From Psychromonas aquimarina ATCC BAA-1526 (lineage in GTDB: Bacteria > Pseudomonadota > Gammaproteobacteria > Enterobacterales > Psychromonadaceae), in the NCBI RefSeq assembly GCF_000428725.1, contig NZ_AUAM01000015.1:62001-126000 (forward strand): DNA of 64,000 nt, written 5' to 3'. This document shows, piece after piece, positions 49,720-60,644 of this stretch; position 1 is the first letter of the stretch, and each line of letters starts with the position of its first letter. A program made the position numbers and the translations under genes. The notes under the pieces were generated by a model. It did no database searches. It had not been told where the DNA came from and was given only the letters and a program-made list of their open reading frames with translations.

Positions 49720-51403
49720 GGAAATCCTTAGAAGCGATAATTACTTCAGAGACAATACCCGCACGAATGGCAAAATCACCAAAACATTCATCCAGATTAC
49801 GTTCAAGTGCCCAGCGGCCGATTAATTCATCTAATGTTTTAACAATAGTAATTTCATCTATATTTTCTTTATACATCTTAGGCAGACGGGTACCGTTACT
49901 GTTACCTCCCAGGTAGAGGTTATAACGTCCCGGTGCTTTACCAATCAAACCAATTTCAGCCAGCATTGAGCGGCCGCAGCCGTTTGGACAGCCGGTAATG
50001 CGCAAGATAATTTTATCTTTAGCAATGCCGTGTTTAGCAAGCAGCTCTTCAACATCATCGGTTAAACCCGGCAGGTAACGCTCAGCTTCAGCCATTGCTA
50101 ACGGGCAGGTTGGTAATGCCACACAGGCCATTGAGTATTTACGCTGATCCGTTGTGCCGTCATCAATTAACCCGCATTCACGTGCCATTTTTTCAATGGT
50201 GTCTTTCTGGGATTCGTCAACTTCAGCTATCACTAAGTTCTGGTTAGCGGTCATGCGGAAAGTTCCCTGGTGCACCTTAGCTATTTTGTTTAGGCCTGAT
50301 TTCAGCGGTTTGCCGTCAAAATCAAGAATACGGCCGTTTTCAATAAATACAGTCAGGTGCCATTTATTATCAATACCTTTCACCCAGCCGATACGGTCGC
50401 CGCGCTCGGTAAACTCATAAGCCCCCGGGGCGCTAAAGGTAATACCGGAGCGCTGTTCTACTTCACCTTTAAACTTCTCTATACCGTGTGTTTCCAGTGT
50501 ATATTTAGTACGTGCATGAGAACGACTGACACGGCCGCCCAGATCCCGCTGCGTTGTTACTACAGCTTCAGCAACTTCAATTACTTTGTCTGCGGGAATA
50601 AAGCCAAAATCATCACCTAACCGTGGAAAAGTGGTTTTATCGCCGTGAGTCATACCCAGCCCCGCACCGACAACAACGTTGTAACCGCTGATTTTTCCAT
50701 CTTCAACAATCGCAATGAAGTTCAGATCATTGGCATGAATATCTACGTCATTATACGGCGGTAATGCCACTGCAATTTTAAACTTACGCGGTAAGAAAAT
50801 ATTGTGGTAAATCGGCTCATTTTCTTCTGTATCTAATACCTTTTCACCGTCTAACCAGATTTCTGCATAGGCGTTACTTTTAGGCAAAAAGTGCTCACTG
50901 ATCTGTTTAGATAACTCATACACTTCAGTATGTAACTCAGACTGCTCAGGGTTTGATGTACAAATCGTATTACGGTTTACATCACCAGCTGTAAAGATGG
51001 CATCGATATTGGCTTTAAACTTAAGCTCCTGGAAGACAGACTTAAGGTTACGCTTAAAAATACCGTGGTACTGGAACGTTTGACGTGTAGTAATACGAAT
51101 ACTGCCTGCATCGGTTAACTCGGATGCTACCCGGTCGATCTCCAGCCACTGCTGCGGTGTAACCACACCGCCCGGTAAACGTGCTCGTAAAAGAAATGAG
51201 TATAAAGGCTCTAATTTCTGTTTTTTACGCTCAGCACGGCGGTCTCGGTCATCCTGCTGGTATAAACCGTGGAATTTAACCAGCTGTACTTCATCGGCAG
51301 GAAACGAACCTGTTGTGGTATCGTTCAGGCCTTCAACTAATTTACCGCGAAGAAAATTACTTTCAATTTTAATGCGTTCGTTATCGTGTAATTTCTGGCT
51401 CAT
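49712..51403 (-). CDS. cysI: Sulfite reductase hemoprotein beta-subunit
   Basis: A 563-aa subunit. The siroheme/4Fe-4S cysteines are seen as [19 protein letters not shown] and [15 protein letters not shown], with arginine-rich substrate motifs ([35 protein letters not shown]). It carries out the six-electron reduction of sulfite to sulfide with electrons from CysJ. It overlaps cysJ by one base and cysH by eight. Confidence 0.97.
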   Translation of the reverse strand: MSQKLHDNERIKIESNFLRGKLVEGLNDTTTGSFPADEVQLVKFHGLYQQDDRDRRAERKKQKLEPLYSFLLRARLPGGVVTPQQWLEIDRVASELTDAGSIRITTRQTFQYHGIFKRNLKSVFQELKFKANIDAIFTAGDVNRNTICTSNPEQSELHTEVYELSKQISEHFLPKSNAYAEIWLDGEKVLDTEENEPIYHNIFLPRKFKIAVALPPYNDVDIHANDLNFIAIVEDGKISGYNVVVGAGLGMTHGDKTTFPRLGDDFGFIPADKVIEVAEAVVTTQRDLGGRVSRSHARTKYTLETHGIEKFKGEVEQRSGITFSAPGAYEFTERGDRIGWVKGIDNKWHLTVFIENGRILDFDGKPLKSGLNKIAKVHQGTFRMTANQNLVIAEVDESQKDTIEKMARECGLIDDGTTDQRKYSMACVALPTCPLAMAEAERYLPGLTDDVEELLAKHGIAKDKIILRITGCPNGCGRSMLAEIGLIGKAPGRYNLYLGGNSNGTRLPKMYKENIDEITIVKTLDELIGRWALERNLDECFGDFAIRAGIVSEVIIASKDFHD

Positions 51404-53205
51404 TAGTAAACATCCCTTTGGTAACGTTTTGCTTTACGCAGTTCATTTAAGTTTTCTTTAGCCTGCTCAGGGCTTTTCTTACCCTGCTCGCTGATAATTT
51501 CGATCAGTGTGTTATGTACATCTTTAGCCATGCGGTTTGCATCGCCGCAGACATAGAAATGCGCACCGTCTTCTAACCATTGGTAAACCTCTGCCGCATT
51601 TTCTTTTAAACGGTCCTGCACGTAGATTTTTTCTGCCTGGTCACGTGAGAAAGCTAAATCAAGTCTGCTTAGCAGACCTGATTTTAAGTGTGCCTGCCAC
51701 TCTGTCTGATATAAGAAGTCTTCATTGAAGGTTTGCTCACCGAATAATAACCAGTTTTTACCTGATGCATCGGCAGCGTCACGCTCCTGCATAAATGCCC
51801 GGAAAGGAGCAATGCCTGTACCGGGACCAACCATGATAACGGCTGTGTCAGGATCCGCTGGTAGACGGAAGTTATGGTTATCTTCGATAAATACTTTAAC
51901 TGCCGCGCCCTCTTCAATACGGTGAGAAAGAAAGGTTGAAGCGCCGCCGCCGCGTAAATCGCCTTGCGCGTTTTCGAAAGTCACCGCGCCGACGGTTAAG
52001 TGAACTTCTTGATCTACTTCACTCTGGCTGGAAGCAATTGAATATAAACGCGGGCTTATACGGCGTAATAAGGCTGTAAAGTTATCTTCAGTTACTGCCT
52101 CGTTGCCGTCAGCTGTGACGATATCAATGATTTGATGGTTATTAGCAAAATCTCGTAAAGCATTTTTGTCTTCGGCGAGTTTTAATAACTGAGCATTGTT
52201 TGTTAGTTCTGCATAAGCTTCAACAAATGCCGGGTGGGTACCCGTTAATTCAAAATCAGCCGTTAATGCTTTTTTCAGTGTAATATTACGATCTTCAAGC
52301 TGAATCTGTTTTTCAGCTGATAAGCCCAATTTTGCAATTAAGGCATCAACTACCGCTTCATCATTTTCAAACCAGACACCTAATGCATCACCAGCGCTGT
52401 AAGTTAAATCTGAGCCTTCTAAATCAATTTCAATATGGGAGACATCTTTTGCAGATTTGTCTCCGGTGATTTTCTGGCTGCTGATTAAGCTTGCTGAAAA
52501 CGGCTTGTGTTTGTCGTATTTGTTCGCGGCCGCTGGTACTGCTGAAACAGCGGCAGGAACGGCAGACGCGCCGCCTTTTTCTAATGTCTCTTCTACTTTT
52601 GCAAGTGCCTGATCAAACCAGGCTTGTGTTACCTGTTCGTAATCTACATCGGCATCTAAACGCTCAAGGATAATCTCTGCGCCTAATGCGCTGATCCGCT
52701 GCTCAAAATCTTTACCTGTCTGGCAGAAGAACTCGTAGCTTGAGTCACCGAGGCCAAGTACTGCAAACTTAAGATTTTCTAATTTAGGCGCTTTTTTAGT
52801 CACTAAGAACTGATGCAGGTCGATAGCATCATCGGGGGCTTCACCTTCACCGTTAGTGCTGACCACAATAAGAAGATGACTTTCATCTTTAATGCTTTTA
52901 ACTTTATAATCAGCCATAGACACTAAACGAAAAGTTAAACCTTTAGCCGCAGCCTGATCTGCCAGTTGTTCTGCAACTCCTTTGCTGTTACCTGTCTGTG
53001 AGCCGTATAATATTGTCAGGCTTTGACCTGTGCTTGTTTGTGCAGTCGCCGGTGCCTGACTTACACCTGCTAAATAACCGCTAACCCATGCAGTTTGAAC
53101 CGGGGTAAAATCCGCCATCGCCTGCTGCAGCTGTGATAACTGCAGCTGTGATAAAGGCGAGGTTAAAGCCGTAAGATTATTTAGTGCCATAAAGGTATTT
53201 TCCAT
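51403..53205 (-). CDS. cysJ: Sulfite reductase [NADPH] flavoprotein alpha-subunit
   Basis: A 600-aa diflavin reductase. FMN domain [21 protein letters not shown] near 63-84, FAD motif RLYSIASSQ near 387, NADPH motif [17 protein letters not shown] and the ending KRYQRDVY are standard. The start used is ATG 53205; an in-frame ATG at 53190, with a GGA preceding it, gives a product of more usual N terminus and may be the true one. First gene of cysJIH, divergent from the MipA-like gene. A CysB-controlled promoter is expected in 53206-53383 but not resolved. Confidence 0.96.
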   Translation of the reverse strand: MENTFMALNNLTALTSPLSQLQLSQLQQAMADFTPVQTAWVSGYLAGVSQAPATAQTSTGQSLTILYGSQTGNSKGVAEQLADQAAAKGLTFRLVSMADYKVKSIKDESHLLIVVSTNGEGEAPDDAIDLHQFLVTKKAPKLENLKFAVLGLGDSSYEFFCQTGKDFEQRISALGAEIILERLDADVDYEQVTQAWFDQALAKVEETLEKGGASAVPAAVSAVPAAANKYDKHKPFSASLISSQKITGDKSAKDVSHIEIDLEGSDLTYSAGDALGVWFENDEAVVDALIAKLGLSAEKQIQLEDRNITLKKALTADFELTGTHPAFVEAYAELTNNAQLLKLAEDKNALRDFANNHQIIDIVTADGNEAVTEDNFTALLRRISPRLYSIASSQSEVDQEVHLTVGAVTFENAQGDLRGGGASTFLSHRIEEGAAVKVFIEDNHNFRLPADPDTAVIMVGPGTGIAPFRAFMQERDAADASGKNWLLFGEQTFNEDFLYQTEWQAHLKSGLLSRLDLAFSRDQAEKIYVQDRLKENAAEVYQWLEDGAHFYVCGDANRMAKDVHNTLIEIISEQGKKSPEQAKENLNELRKAKRYQRDVY

Positions 53206-53383
53206 TATTACATAAAGATGCTTAGATATTACGCGCTGTGAATATCACAAGATAATAATAAAATTTGCTTCTTTATAACCAAATGGAATTTAAGCAGATG
53301 CGCAGAATAGGTTCAGAACAGGTTATTATTCATACTATGCAGTCTTTACCTGGGACTCATAACTATCAGCAAAAGGGTATTCT

Positions 53384-54709
53384 ATGAAGAGCTTATTTAT
53401 GCTCTTATTTATTATTTCATTTTCATTAACAGCCCAAGAGATAACACCGGGCGGTGAAGTCTTCGTGCCGGCGCTTAAATCTGCTGAACAACTGCCCGTT
53501 CACGAATGGGGTATTGCTGTCGGTTTACGTAATGCACATATCGCGTTTGTTACTGATGATGACGTTGTTACTGATTTTGTACCTAAACTTTTTTACGAAG
53601 GTGAGCACCTTTATCTGCGCGGGGAGTACGGCGGCGTACGTTTTTATCAACAGGATAACTATAATTTTAGTGTTCTGGGACGCTTTCGTTATTTTGATTT
53701 TCCGGCACAGTATCAGAATGAATTCCAGGGCACAAAAATTGATTTCGGGCTGCAGTTTGAATATTTATTTGCACCTAATTTTCCCCTGCAGATTGAACTG
53801 ATGTCAGATCACGACGGGCGAACTTATCTTAACAATCATCTGCGTTATGCGCTGGAGGCTGGGCCATGGGATATCGATTTAGGTACCACTTTTCGTTATA
53901 AAGGCACCGAGTTTAATAATACTTATTACGGTTTGGGAGTTGAAGATATCGGCAGTGATTATGATATTAAAGTAGGCGCACAGCTTCGTTATCATGTTGT
54001 CAGTAATTTATATTTAATGGGCGAAGCGAACCTCACCCGTTTAGGCCATAACACTTATCATAATCCCTTAATTGCCTCTCCAACTCAGGGGGATCTGTTT
54101 CTAGGTTTTGGTTTTTTTAATGATAAAAGCAGTCCGCAGCCGTTAACATTGCCGGACAATCATTATCTTCGCTGGTCATTCGGCTGGGCAACGCCTTCAA
54201 ATATAGGTGAGATTATCCGCTTTAACAGTGAAAAAGATGAATACAATAATCGTCTTACTTCTCTTTTCTATGGTTTTCCATTAACTGAAACCCTGTTTAC
54301 TTTACCGATTGATTTGTATTTAACCGGCGGCTACGCTTACCATATTGAATCTGAAGTCCAGGATCCTATTAGTGAATATGTAGTGGCAATAAAAGCCTAT
54401 TATACCTTTAACTGGCCGTCGCGCTGGCGTTTTGGTTTTGCAGAAGGTTTATCCTACGTGTCTGATTTGACCTATATAGAAAAAACAGAAATGCAAAGCA
54501 AGGAGTACAATGGCAGTAAACTGCTAAATTATCTGGACTTTTCACTGGATGTAAATCTTGGTGATCTGTTTAATAAACCTGCTATGGATAAATTATGGTT
54601 AGGTTATGCGATTCACCACCGTTCGGCTATTTTCGAAACCAGCTCATTGTTCGGGCGTATTAAAGGCGGCAGCAATTATAATACCGTGTATCTGCAGTGG
54701 CATTTTTAA
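53384..54709 (+). CDS. MipA/OmpV-family outer-membrane protein with C-terminal extension
   Basis: A 441-aa protein with a signal peptide (cleaved after about residue 17, SLTAQ). The N-terminal half (to about 240) has the MipA/OmpV barrel pattern: EWGIAVGLRNAHI, FVPKLFYEGEHLYLRG and DFGLQFEYLF. The C-terminal 200 residues (from about DNHYLRWSFGWATPSN) are beta-rich with LPIDLYLTGGYAYH, and end in YLQWHF. OmpV proteins are typically about 250 aa, so this is nearly twice the length. Function unknown; an outer-membrane location is likely. Confidence 0.72.
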   Translation: MKSLFMLLFIISFSLTAQEITPGGEVFVPALKSAEQLPVHEWGIAVGLRNAHIAFVTDDDVVTDFVPKLFYEGEHLYLRGEYGGVRFYQQDNYNFSVLGRFRYFDFPAQYQNEFQGTKIDFGLQFEYLFAPNFPLQIELMSDHDGRTYLNNHLRYALEAGPWDIDLGTTFRYKGTEFNNTYYGLGVEDIGSDYDIKVGAQLRYHVVSNLYLMGEANLTRLGHNTYHNPLIASPTQGDLFLGFGFFNDKSSPQPLTLPDNHYLRWSFGWATPSNIGEIIRFNSEKDEYNNRLTSLFYGFPLTETLFTLPIDLYLTGGYAYHIESEVQDPISEYVVAIKAYYTFNWPSRWRFGFAEGLSYVSDLTYIEKTEMQSKEYNGSKLLNYLDFSLDVNLGDLFNKPAMDKLWLGYAIHHRSAIFETSSLFGRIKGGSNYNTVYLQWHF

Positions 54710-54725
54710 TCTGTAAAAAAATAGA

Positions 54726-54764
54726 AAAGGCTGAGCCGCATAGCGAGTCAGCCTTTAAAGCTCA
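54726..54764 (-). terminator. Terminator of the large Asp-rich lipoprotein gene
   Basis: AAAGGCTGA/TCAGCCTTT stem (54726-54734, 54748-54756); on the minus strand it is followed by TTTTCTATTTTTTT. Confidence 0.8.
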
Positions 54765-54781
54765 GCTGTTAACCTTTTGTT

Positions 54782-57700
54782 TTATGGTGTGCACTGTGGA
54801 ATAGATGCATTCAATCCATTTGCATACTCCAATGCTTTGTGTTTCTCAAAGAAGAACAGATCCACATTATCAAACTGCTCGACACCATTCTCATCACTTA
54901 ATATAAAATGTGTTTTAAGGTAATCAGGATGACTGTTGTCACAGATAATACTACCTTCTGTGGCTTCATCCTGTTCTTCGGGAATGCGTAGAATACCGCT
55001 TTCATCAACTATATAATGATAAGGAAAATTATCGGGCATACTTGTTGAGTTTTTTAGGCCTTTGACTGTTAATGTTCCGTCACTGTTATAGGTAACCTCT
55101 TGAACGACTGCTACGTCAGTTAAGCCGATTTCATCGCCGCCTTCGGGAATGAGATTTCCATTTTCATCAATCGCATTGCCGTTTTCATCGGCAAGATCGC
55201 CGTCACCAAACCAGACTACGTACAGTGTCTTATCTGTTAGATAATCAACTGAAAATTTCTCTGGAGCCGCATAGAACTCTTTTGCATAAACTCCAGATAG
55301 TGGTTTCTGGCTGTCATCCAGCCATTGGAAAAAACCTTTAACACTGTATTTATTACCTTCAATTGCGGTTAATGCAAAGCTGTCGCGAGTAATACTGTCA
55401 GAGAATGTTACCTCTAAAATATCATCGCTATTAATTTCCCATGAAAATGTATCACTGGCATTACCATTTATTTGAAAGATGCCGCTGTTGTCTGTATCAA
55501 ATAAATAACTTCTTGCATCGTCCTGTGCTGCGAAGTCCAATTCTAAACCTGCAATTTCAGCAGTATTAAAAGCTGTGTAATTACAGCCCTCTGCAAGTGT
55601 TAAGAAGTCTTGGTAGCTTGGTGAGCTGTCTGGTCGTTGGTTTATTTCATCCCAGCCGCTATCGCCGTCGTAACAAACATAATAATTAGACTCCGATGCT
55701 TGAAGCTCTGCAAGACGCGTCTCAGCCTGGCTTTGATCTAAGTAAAATTCACCAAGCCAGCTGCTCCACATAAAGCGGCCGCTCTCGGTGTTGATTGAAT
55801 CAATGCCTAACCAGTAGCGCTGGTAGGCATCAAACCAGTTCCACGGCTGTTCGGAAGTCGGCTGTGCAAGGAAAAAGTTATCCGGACCGTTCAATACTAA
55901 CCAGCCGTCTTTGAAGCCGTTATCAGTAAGAGTTACTGTGCTCAGCGAATACTGACCGTTAGTAACAAGCGGGTTGCTGCTGACAAAGTACCAGGCTCTG
56001 GCATTACCCTGCTCATCATAGATAAACGATGAGGTGGTAATCGGCAGATTATATCTGCTTAAACCTGCAATAACCTGTTCATCAATCTCTGCAAGCTGTG
56101 CTCCGCCTGAGCGTGCGGCTTCTATCTGCCCGGCTAGATCAATAACAGACTGGGTTCCCCATTCCGGGAAACTGTAACCCACCCAGATACCATTGTTTTG
56201 TTTTTGGAAGACTTTGTAGGCCTGACCGGGATCTTTTGTATCAACGGTAAAATCGTAACCAGCAAGAGGGTAATGTGTCCAGGAAACGGCTTCATTACTT
56301 TCTGCATCACTGATTTGTGCTCTAGTCGAATGGTACTCATGGAATAACAAGCCGTCCGGGTTCTCTGTATTCGTCAGTTTAATGTTGGCTTCATTATCCA
56401 TATCCATTACATAACGCTTACCTGCCGACACTTTTACACCTTGCTTATCTAAGCTCTCGATTGTTTCATACCAGTAAGAAGTTAACGTATCTGCTTTGCC
56501 GGCAGCGAAGTTATAGTCAGCATACTCATCGTCGCTGTTGTTGGTCGGATCCGCCCATACCGGACGCTGCAGTGCAAAAGAGTATGAGTTTTCAGAAGTT
56601 ACCGTAAACTGTGCGCTTTGGTTAACGCTGCCGTCTGCTTCCCAGTCTCTTTGATCATCAATAGACTGCACACCTTTTTCCGTAACCAGCTCAACGATAT
56701 GCTGTGCATAATCAGAAACTAATTTATCAGCCGCGCTGAGATCAAAACCGCTGACCGCGTACTGCTTAAGGTCGGTTGTGATTGTTTTACTTTCAGTACC
56801 TTCTACCCAGGAAACCACTGCCTGATGAATAATATCTATCTGCGACAGATCGCTTAAATGAGTACGGGCGCTGAAATCTGCATTGTCAAAGGTACGCAGA
56901 TCCGGCCCGTTATCTCCGCCCTCTATATTGGCATCATTTTCATCAATATAGCGCCAGTAAGTTTCACCGTTTGCGCTTCTATTACCTATGTCTAACATTT
57001 TTCCGTCAAACAGGGCTTCACCATCGAGATTAAAGTCATGTGACCAGCTGCTGATGCGTGTAAATGAACCGTCACTGCTTAACCAGTCAGATTCACTTGT
57101 CCGGCCGTAAATAATAGAATCCAGTGTTGTGTAAGTTATTGTTTTAGTGGTGTGTATTTCGCCGTTGTTGAGTGTCTCTATGGTTGTAGACTGGTCGACA
57201 TCCAGTATCAGCGGCGTCTGATATACTGTTGAGATAAGCGGTGTTCTGTAAGTTGTGCCGCTGGTAGTGTCTAATACGGATTTCAGCGCATCATCTTTAT
57301 AGGCATCTGCGTTATCACCAACACCGTCTTTATCACTGTCAAGGGTTTCACTGTTATCTAACGGGAAAGCATCATCATCATCTAACACTTTATCGCCGTC
57401 ATCATCAAGGTCGGCATTATTACCAATGTTGTCATTATCGGTATCCAGCGTTTCAGTTTTATCTAACGGGAAAGCATCATCTTTATCTAAAACCTTATCG
57501 TCGTCATCGTCAAGGTCGGCATTATTACCAGTGCCGTCATTATCGGTATCCAGCGTTTCAGTTTTGTCCAGCGGGAAAGCATCATCTTTATCTAACACTT
57601 TATCACCGTCATCATCAAGGTCGGCATTATTACCCGTACCGTCGCCGTCAGTATCCAGTGTTTCTGTTTTGTCTAACGGGAAGGCATCATCATTGTCTAA

Positions 57701-58576
57701 TACTTTATCGCCGTCATCATCATCGTCACTATTATTACCAGTACCGTCTTTATCTGTGTCTAACCATTCCGTTTTATCCTTCGGGAAGGCATCTTTTGCA
57801 TCAATCACACCATCATCATCGCTATCAATATTAGCAGCGACAGTAAGGCTGCCGTCTTCCTCTTTTACTAGACGCTGATCTTCTTTAAGCTCCTGAACGA
57901 CAGCAATGTCGGCAGAAAGCAGTGCGTCAAAAGCACTGCTGTTTTCTTTGATAACCTGCATCGCCTGCTCAGACTCGGGCAGCACTGCTAATTCAACAAT
58001 CGCATTTGCTTTAGCCGCTATATCACCCTGCTTTTGTGCTATGTAGTCACCTAATAAATCCGCTTCAGCAATACCTAAATCAGCGGCTACTTCCGCTGCC
58101 GCCTGCGTTGGATCTGTCCCGTTTATTATTTTGATGTTTACCAGAGTTGAAAGTGGTGTGACGACGGTCTGCCCTGCAGGAGCTGATAATATAAAAGGTA
58201 CTGTGGCTGCAATGCCGTCCGGATTGGCACTGGAGATAGTATCCTGATCAACAGTTTCAGAGGCAATTGCTTTTACGATGACCGGATAATTCTGCGGATT
58301 TTCGATGTTACTGACATCTAATAAGGTTATGCCGTCAATACCGGAACGTTTATTCGGCTCACCATCATCTAATGCAAAATTACCATTCACATCAAGCCAG
58401 ACCAGCGCATTACGCAGATAACCATCAACAGCCCGTACCGAGTAAGTGACTTGTTTTTCCGGAGTTACTGGATCAGGAGTTATCGGGGTAGAAGTGGTTT
58501 CGGAGGAGGATCCTCCACCACCGCAGCCTACTAACGGGGGCAGCCCTAAAGCAAGAACGAGAGGATGAAGTTTCAT
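54782..58576 (-). CDS. Large Asp-rich (thrombospondin type 3-like) repeat lipoprotein
   Basis: A 1264-aa protein. The N terminus ends in a lipobox L15-V16-G17-C18 followed by Gly/Ser, so an outer-membrane or surface lipoprotein is likely. Residues about 45-250 contain a domain often seen in marine gammaproteobacterial surface proteins (VDGYLRNALVWLDVNGN). Residues 251-429 are calcium-binding-type Asp repeats: four full 35-aa units (273-307, 308-342, 343-377, 378-412; each has DDAFPLDxxETLDxDxD) with partial units at both ends. The remaining 830 residues have no family that I recognise. It is single-gene and faces a LuxR-type regulator divergently. Role (adhesion, enzyme or stalk) unknown. Confidence 0.75.
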   Translation of the reverse strand: MKLHPLVLALGLPPLVGCGGGGSSSETTSTPITPDPVTPEKQVTYSVRAVDGYLRNALVWLDVNGNFALDDGEPNKRSGIDGITLLDVSNIENPQNYPVIVKAIASETVDQDTISSANPDGIAATVPFILSAPAGQTVVTPLSTLVNIKIINGTDPTQAAAEVAADLGIAEADLLGDYIAQKQGDIAAKANAIVELAVLPESEQAMQVIKENSSAFDALLSADIAVVQELKEDQRLVKEEDGSLTVAANIDSDDDGVIDAKDAFPKDKTEWLDTDKDGTGNNSDDDDDGDKVLDNDDAFPLDKTETLDTDGDGTGNNADLDDDGDKVLDKDDAFPLDKTETLDTDNDGTGNNADLDDDDDKVLDKDDAFPLDKTETLDTDNDNIGNNADLDDDGDKVLDDDDAFPLDNSETLDSDKDGVGDNADAYKDDALKSVLDTTSGTTYRTPLISTVYQTPLILDVDQSTTIETLNNGEIHTTKTITYTTLDSIIYGRTSESDWLSSDGSFTRISSWSHDFNLDGEALFDGKMLDIGNRSANGETYWRYIDENDANIEGGDNGPDLRTFDNADFSARTHLSDLSQIDIIHQAVVSWVEGTESKTITTDLKQYAVSGFDLSAADKLVSDYAQHIVELVTEKGVQSIDDQRDWEADGSVNQSAQFTVTSENSYSFALQRPVWADPTNNSDDEYADYNFAAGKADTLTSYWYETIESLDKQGVKVSAGKRYVMDMDNEANIKLTNTENPDGLLFHEYHSTRAQISDAESNEAVSWTHYPLAGYDFTVDTKDPGQAYKVFQKQNNGIWVGYSFPEWGTQSVIDLAGQIEAARSGGAQLAEIDEQVIAGLSRYNLPITTSSFIYDEQGNARAWYFVSSNPLVTNGQYSLSTVTLTDNGFKDGWLVLNGPDNFFLAQPTSEQPWNWFDAYQRYWLGIDSINTESGRFMWSSWLGEFYLDQSQAETRLAELQASESNYYVCYDGDSGWDEINQRPDSSPSYQDFLTLAEGCNYTAFNTAEIAGLELDFAAQDDARSYLFDTDNSGIFQINGNASDTFSWEINSDDILEVTFSDSITRDSFALTAIEGNKYSVKGFFQWLDDSQKPLSGVYAKEFYAAPEKFSVDYLTDKTLYVVWFGDGDLADENGNAIDENGNLIPEGGDEIGLTDVAVVQEVTYNSDGTLTVKGLKNSTSMPDNFPYHYIVDESGILRIPEEQDEATEGSIICDNSHPDYLKTHFILSDENGVEQFDNVDLFFFEKHKALEYANGLNASIPQCTP
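57341..57760 (-). repeat. Four tandem 105-base repeats within the lipoprotein gene
   Basis: Encode residues 273-412, four units of 35 aa differing at a few positions each. The opposite strand has a long Ser/Val-rich reading frame caused by the repeat, not a gene. Confidence 0.9.
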
Positions 58577-58802
58577 GATTAATTCCTTTTATTATCTTAA
58601 AAATTGCGCCTGTTCTGGCATTCGAGCGTGCACCTGATAAATGCATTCTGAATGACAACGGGTATAGAGCACAGATTAGTGAGAAAGTATGATAAATCGC
58701 AGACTTAATCGATTCCCATTTGGGTACAATTTCAGTGTTCCGGAGCTATGCTTGATATGGGGCAGTTTCAGCAGCAGAGAACTTAAACAAAAGGAATTGT
58801 TT

Positions 58803-59918
58803 ATGAACGAGGCTAACTTCGACAATCTAATAAAATCCTTATATAGCGCTTTAATACGTCCGACAGGTTTTAATGAATTTTTAAGCGAATTAATTAACTC
58901 TTTAAACTTGTTATCCGGCTCTATTGTGATGCTGAATAAGCAGCTTGAGACGGCTAATGTTATCTGGGTTGAAGGTCTGGATGTCAGCGGTGCATCATTG
59001 TTTATCAGTGATCATGAAAAGCAGGATCCTCTGATGGCCCGCCTGCAGGAGAGGCCGCCGGGTGAACTGATCACCATGGGAGATCATGAAGCGCAGCAGA
59101 CACAGGTATCACATCCTGAATTTTTTCTGCATCTGAATAGAGATCTGGATATTTATTATGCCGCCGGTGTTGTGTTAGCCGATGATGCTCTGTGGAGCAG
59201 CCTGCTTTTTTTTCACCGCAGCAAAAATCAGGGAGAGTTTTCTTTTGAGGAATGCATATTATTAGAGAAGCTTATTCCGCATATTCAGCATGCAATGCAG
59301 CTGTATCATCTAAAACTACAGCAGGATAAACAATACCTTTTAACAGATCTCCTGTTTGACCAGATTCAGATGCCGGTTATTTTACTGGATGAATGCGGTT
59401 ATGTTTGTCATTGTAATAAACAAGCCGATCTTTTTTTAATACAACACCGTTATTTAAAGAAAATTAACGCATCGCTGCATTGGGTTAATGCAAGGAATGA
59501 TCAGCAGATTCAAAAAGTCATTAATGAATGTCTAACAGATCACAGTACCCGGCATCTGCATTTTAAATCCCCCTGCGGCTCGCCTGTCGCGTTAACTTTC
59601 GTGCCCTTAGTAGGCGCTGAAAGCAGAGCTGACAGCGGCATTGCGGTATTTATTTATGCACAAAATGAAGTTGAATTAGATATTAACGTGTTGTGCGAGT
59701 TATACGGTTTATCGAAGAAAGAGGGGCTTGTGTGCAGCGAGCTGGTAAACGGGCGCTCACCGGCAGAAATTGCACAATCATTATATTTATCCTATGAAAC
59801 CGTGCGTACCTATATTAAAAGGATAATGAAAAAAACTCAGACCAACCGGCAGAATGAGCTGGTTGCCAGAGTGTTATCAGGTCCTGCCTGTATTCCGCTG
59901 CGCAGTGCGCAGCAATAA
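58803..59918 (+). CDS. LuxR-family transcriptional regulator
   Basis: About 371 aa from the ATG at 58803, which has AAAAGGAATTG upstream; the frame is open to 58689 but the extra 38 codons lack a ribosome site. The C terminus is a LuxR/GerE helix-turn-helix: LYGLSKKEGLVCSELVNG, then SPAEIAQSLYLSYETVRTYI. The N-terminal region (about 1-300) has no CheY receiver or autoinducer-binding motif that I can see, and may be a PAS/GAF-like sensor domain. It is divergent from the big lipoprotein gene and may regulate it; that is inference from position only. Confidence 0.8.
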   Translation: MNEANFDNLIKSLYSALIRPTGFNEFLSELINSLNLLSGSIVMLNKQLETANVIWVEGLDVSGASLFISDHEKQDPLMARLQERPPGELITMGDHEAQQTQVSHPEFFLHLNRDLDIYYAAGVVLADDALWSSLLFFHRSKNQGEFSFEECILLEKLIPHIQHAMQLYHLKLQQDKQYLLTDLLFDQIQMPVILLDECGYVCHCNKQADLFLIQHRYLKKINASLHWVNARNDQQIQKVINECLTDHSTRHLHFKSPCGSPVALTFVPLVGAESRADSGIAVFIYAQNEVELDINVLCELYGLSKKEGLVCSELVNGRSPAEIAQSLYLSYETVRTYIKRIMKKTQTNRQNELVARVLSGPACIPLRSAQQ

Positions 59919-59956
59919 AAAAAGCGCCTGCAGATTTCTCTACAGACGCTTTTTAT
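59917..59956. terminator. Bidirectional terminator between the LuxR gene and OMP gene
   Basis: AAAGCGCCTG...CAGACGCTTT stem with A/T tracts on both sides, between convergent genes. Confidence 0.85.
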
Positions 59957-59977
59957 AATAAGGAAATAACTGCCTGC

Positions 59978-60613
59978 TTAGAAGTGAACTTCTAAGCCTG
60001 CAAATACCCCTTTATTTTCTTGTTTGAAGTTGTTGATCTCTGCATCCTGATAACGGTAACCGGCACGAACTGCAAAGTTTAATAGATTTGAATCAGGGTT
60101 GAAGGTATAAGCCAGACCAATTTCGGCGTCTGTTGCGTTATCATCAGACAGTGAGCCGGCAGTTACTTCAGTAAATGCATGCATATTAACGCCAGGGATA
60201 TGCACTTTTGCAGCTCCGTAAGCCTGACCTAATTCAGTGCTTAAATTATTAAAGTCAGTTTCCACTTTTGTGTAAGCAACACCAAAATCAAACTCAAACA
60301 GGTCGTTATCAAATAACTGATAATATAAGATTGCATTCATTGCTGAACTGTCTGTATTAATAGAACCATCATTATATTCAGAACCTAAATCTGAGTACTT
60401 AAGTTTTGCATTTGGTATCAGAGGAACAAAGTGTTCTAAGGCAACATAACCAGACAGGTTATTGCTGTCTTTAAATTCACCAGACATACCATTTGCAGTG
60501 TGGCTGGTTGACATTGTCCGGTAATCAATACCAGCATATACACCTAAAAAATCAGCCATTGACGGCATACTGATAACACTTGCGACAACAGCCGCGCAGA
60601 TTTTTTTCTTCAT
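59978..60613 (-). CDS. TIGR04219-like outer-membrane beta-barrel protein
   Basis: A 211-aa protein with signal peptide (SMPSMA-D near 21) and C-terminal strand ending GVFAGLEVHF. The mature start FLGVYAGIDYRTM, ALEHFVPLIPNAKLKYSDL and FDFGVAYTKVETDF are typical of TIGR04219-type barrels of marine gammaproteobacteria. No function is known. It lies 31 bases downstream of the PCu(A)C gene on the same strand, so the two could be co-transcribed. Confidence 0.7.
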   Translation of the reverse strand: MKKKICAAVVASVISMPSMADFLGVYAGIDYRTMSTSHTANGMSGEFKDSNNLSGYVALEHFVPLIPNAKLKYSDLGSEYNDGSINTDSSAMNAILYYQLFDNDLFEFDFGVAYTKVETDFNNLSTELGQAYGAAKVHIPGVNMHAFTEVTAGSLSDDNATDAEIGLAYTFNPDSNLLNFAVRAGYRYQDAEINNFKQENKGVFAGLEVHF

Positions 60614-60644
60614 GATTATTCCTAATTAGATTATTTAATGTGTT

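Noticed and set aside
57426..57878. 150-codon plus-strand Ser/Val-rich frame
   Set aside because: It is the antisense of the Asp-rich tandem repeats in the lipoprotein gene, with no ribosome site and obvious repeat-driven composition.
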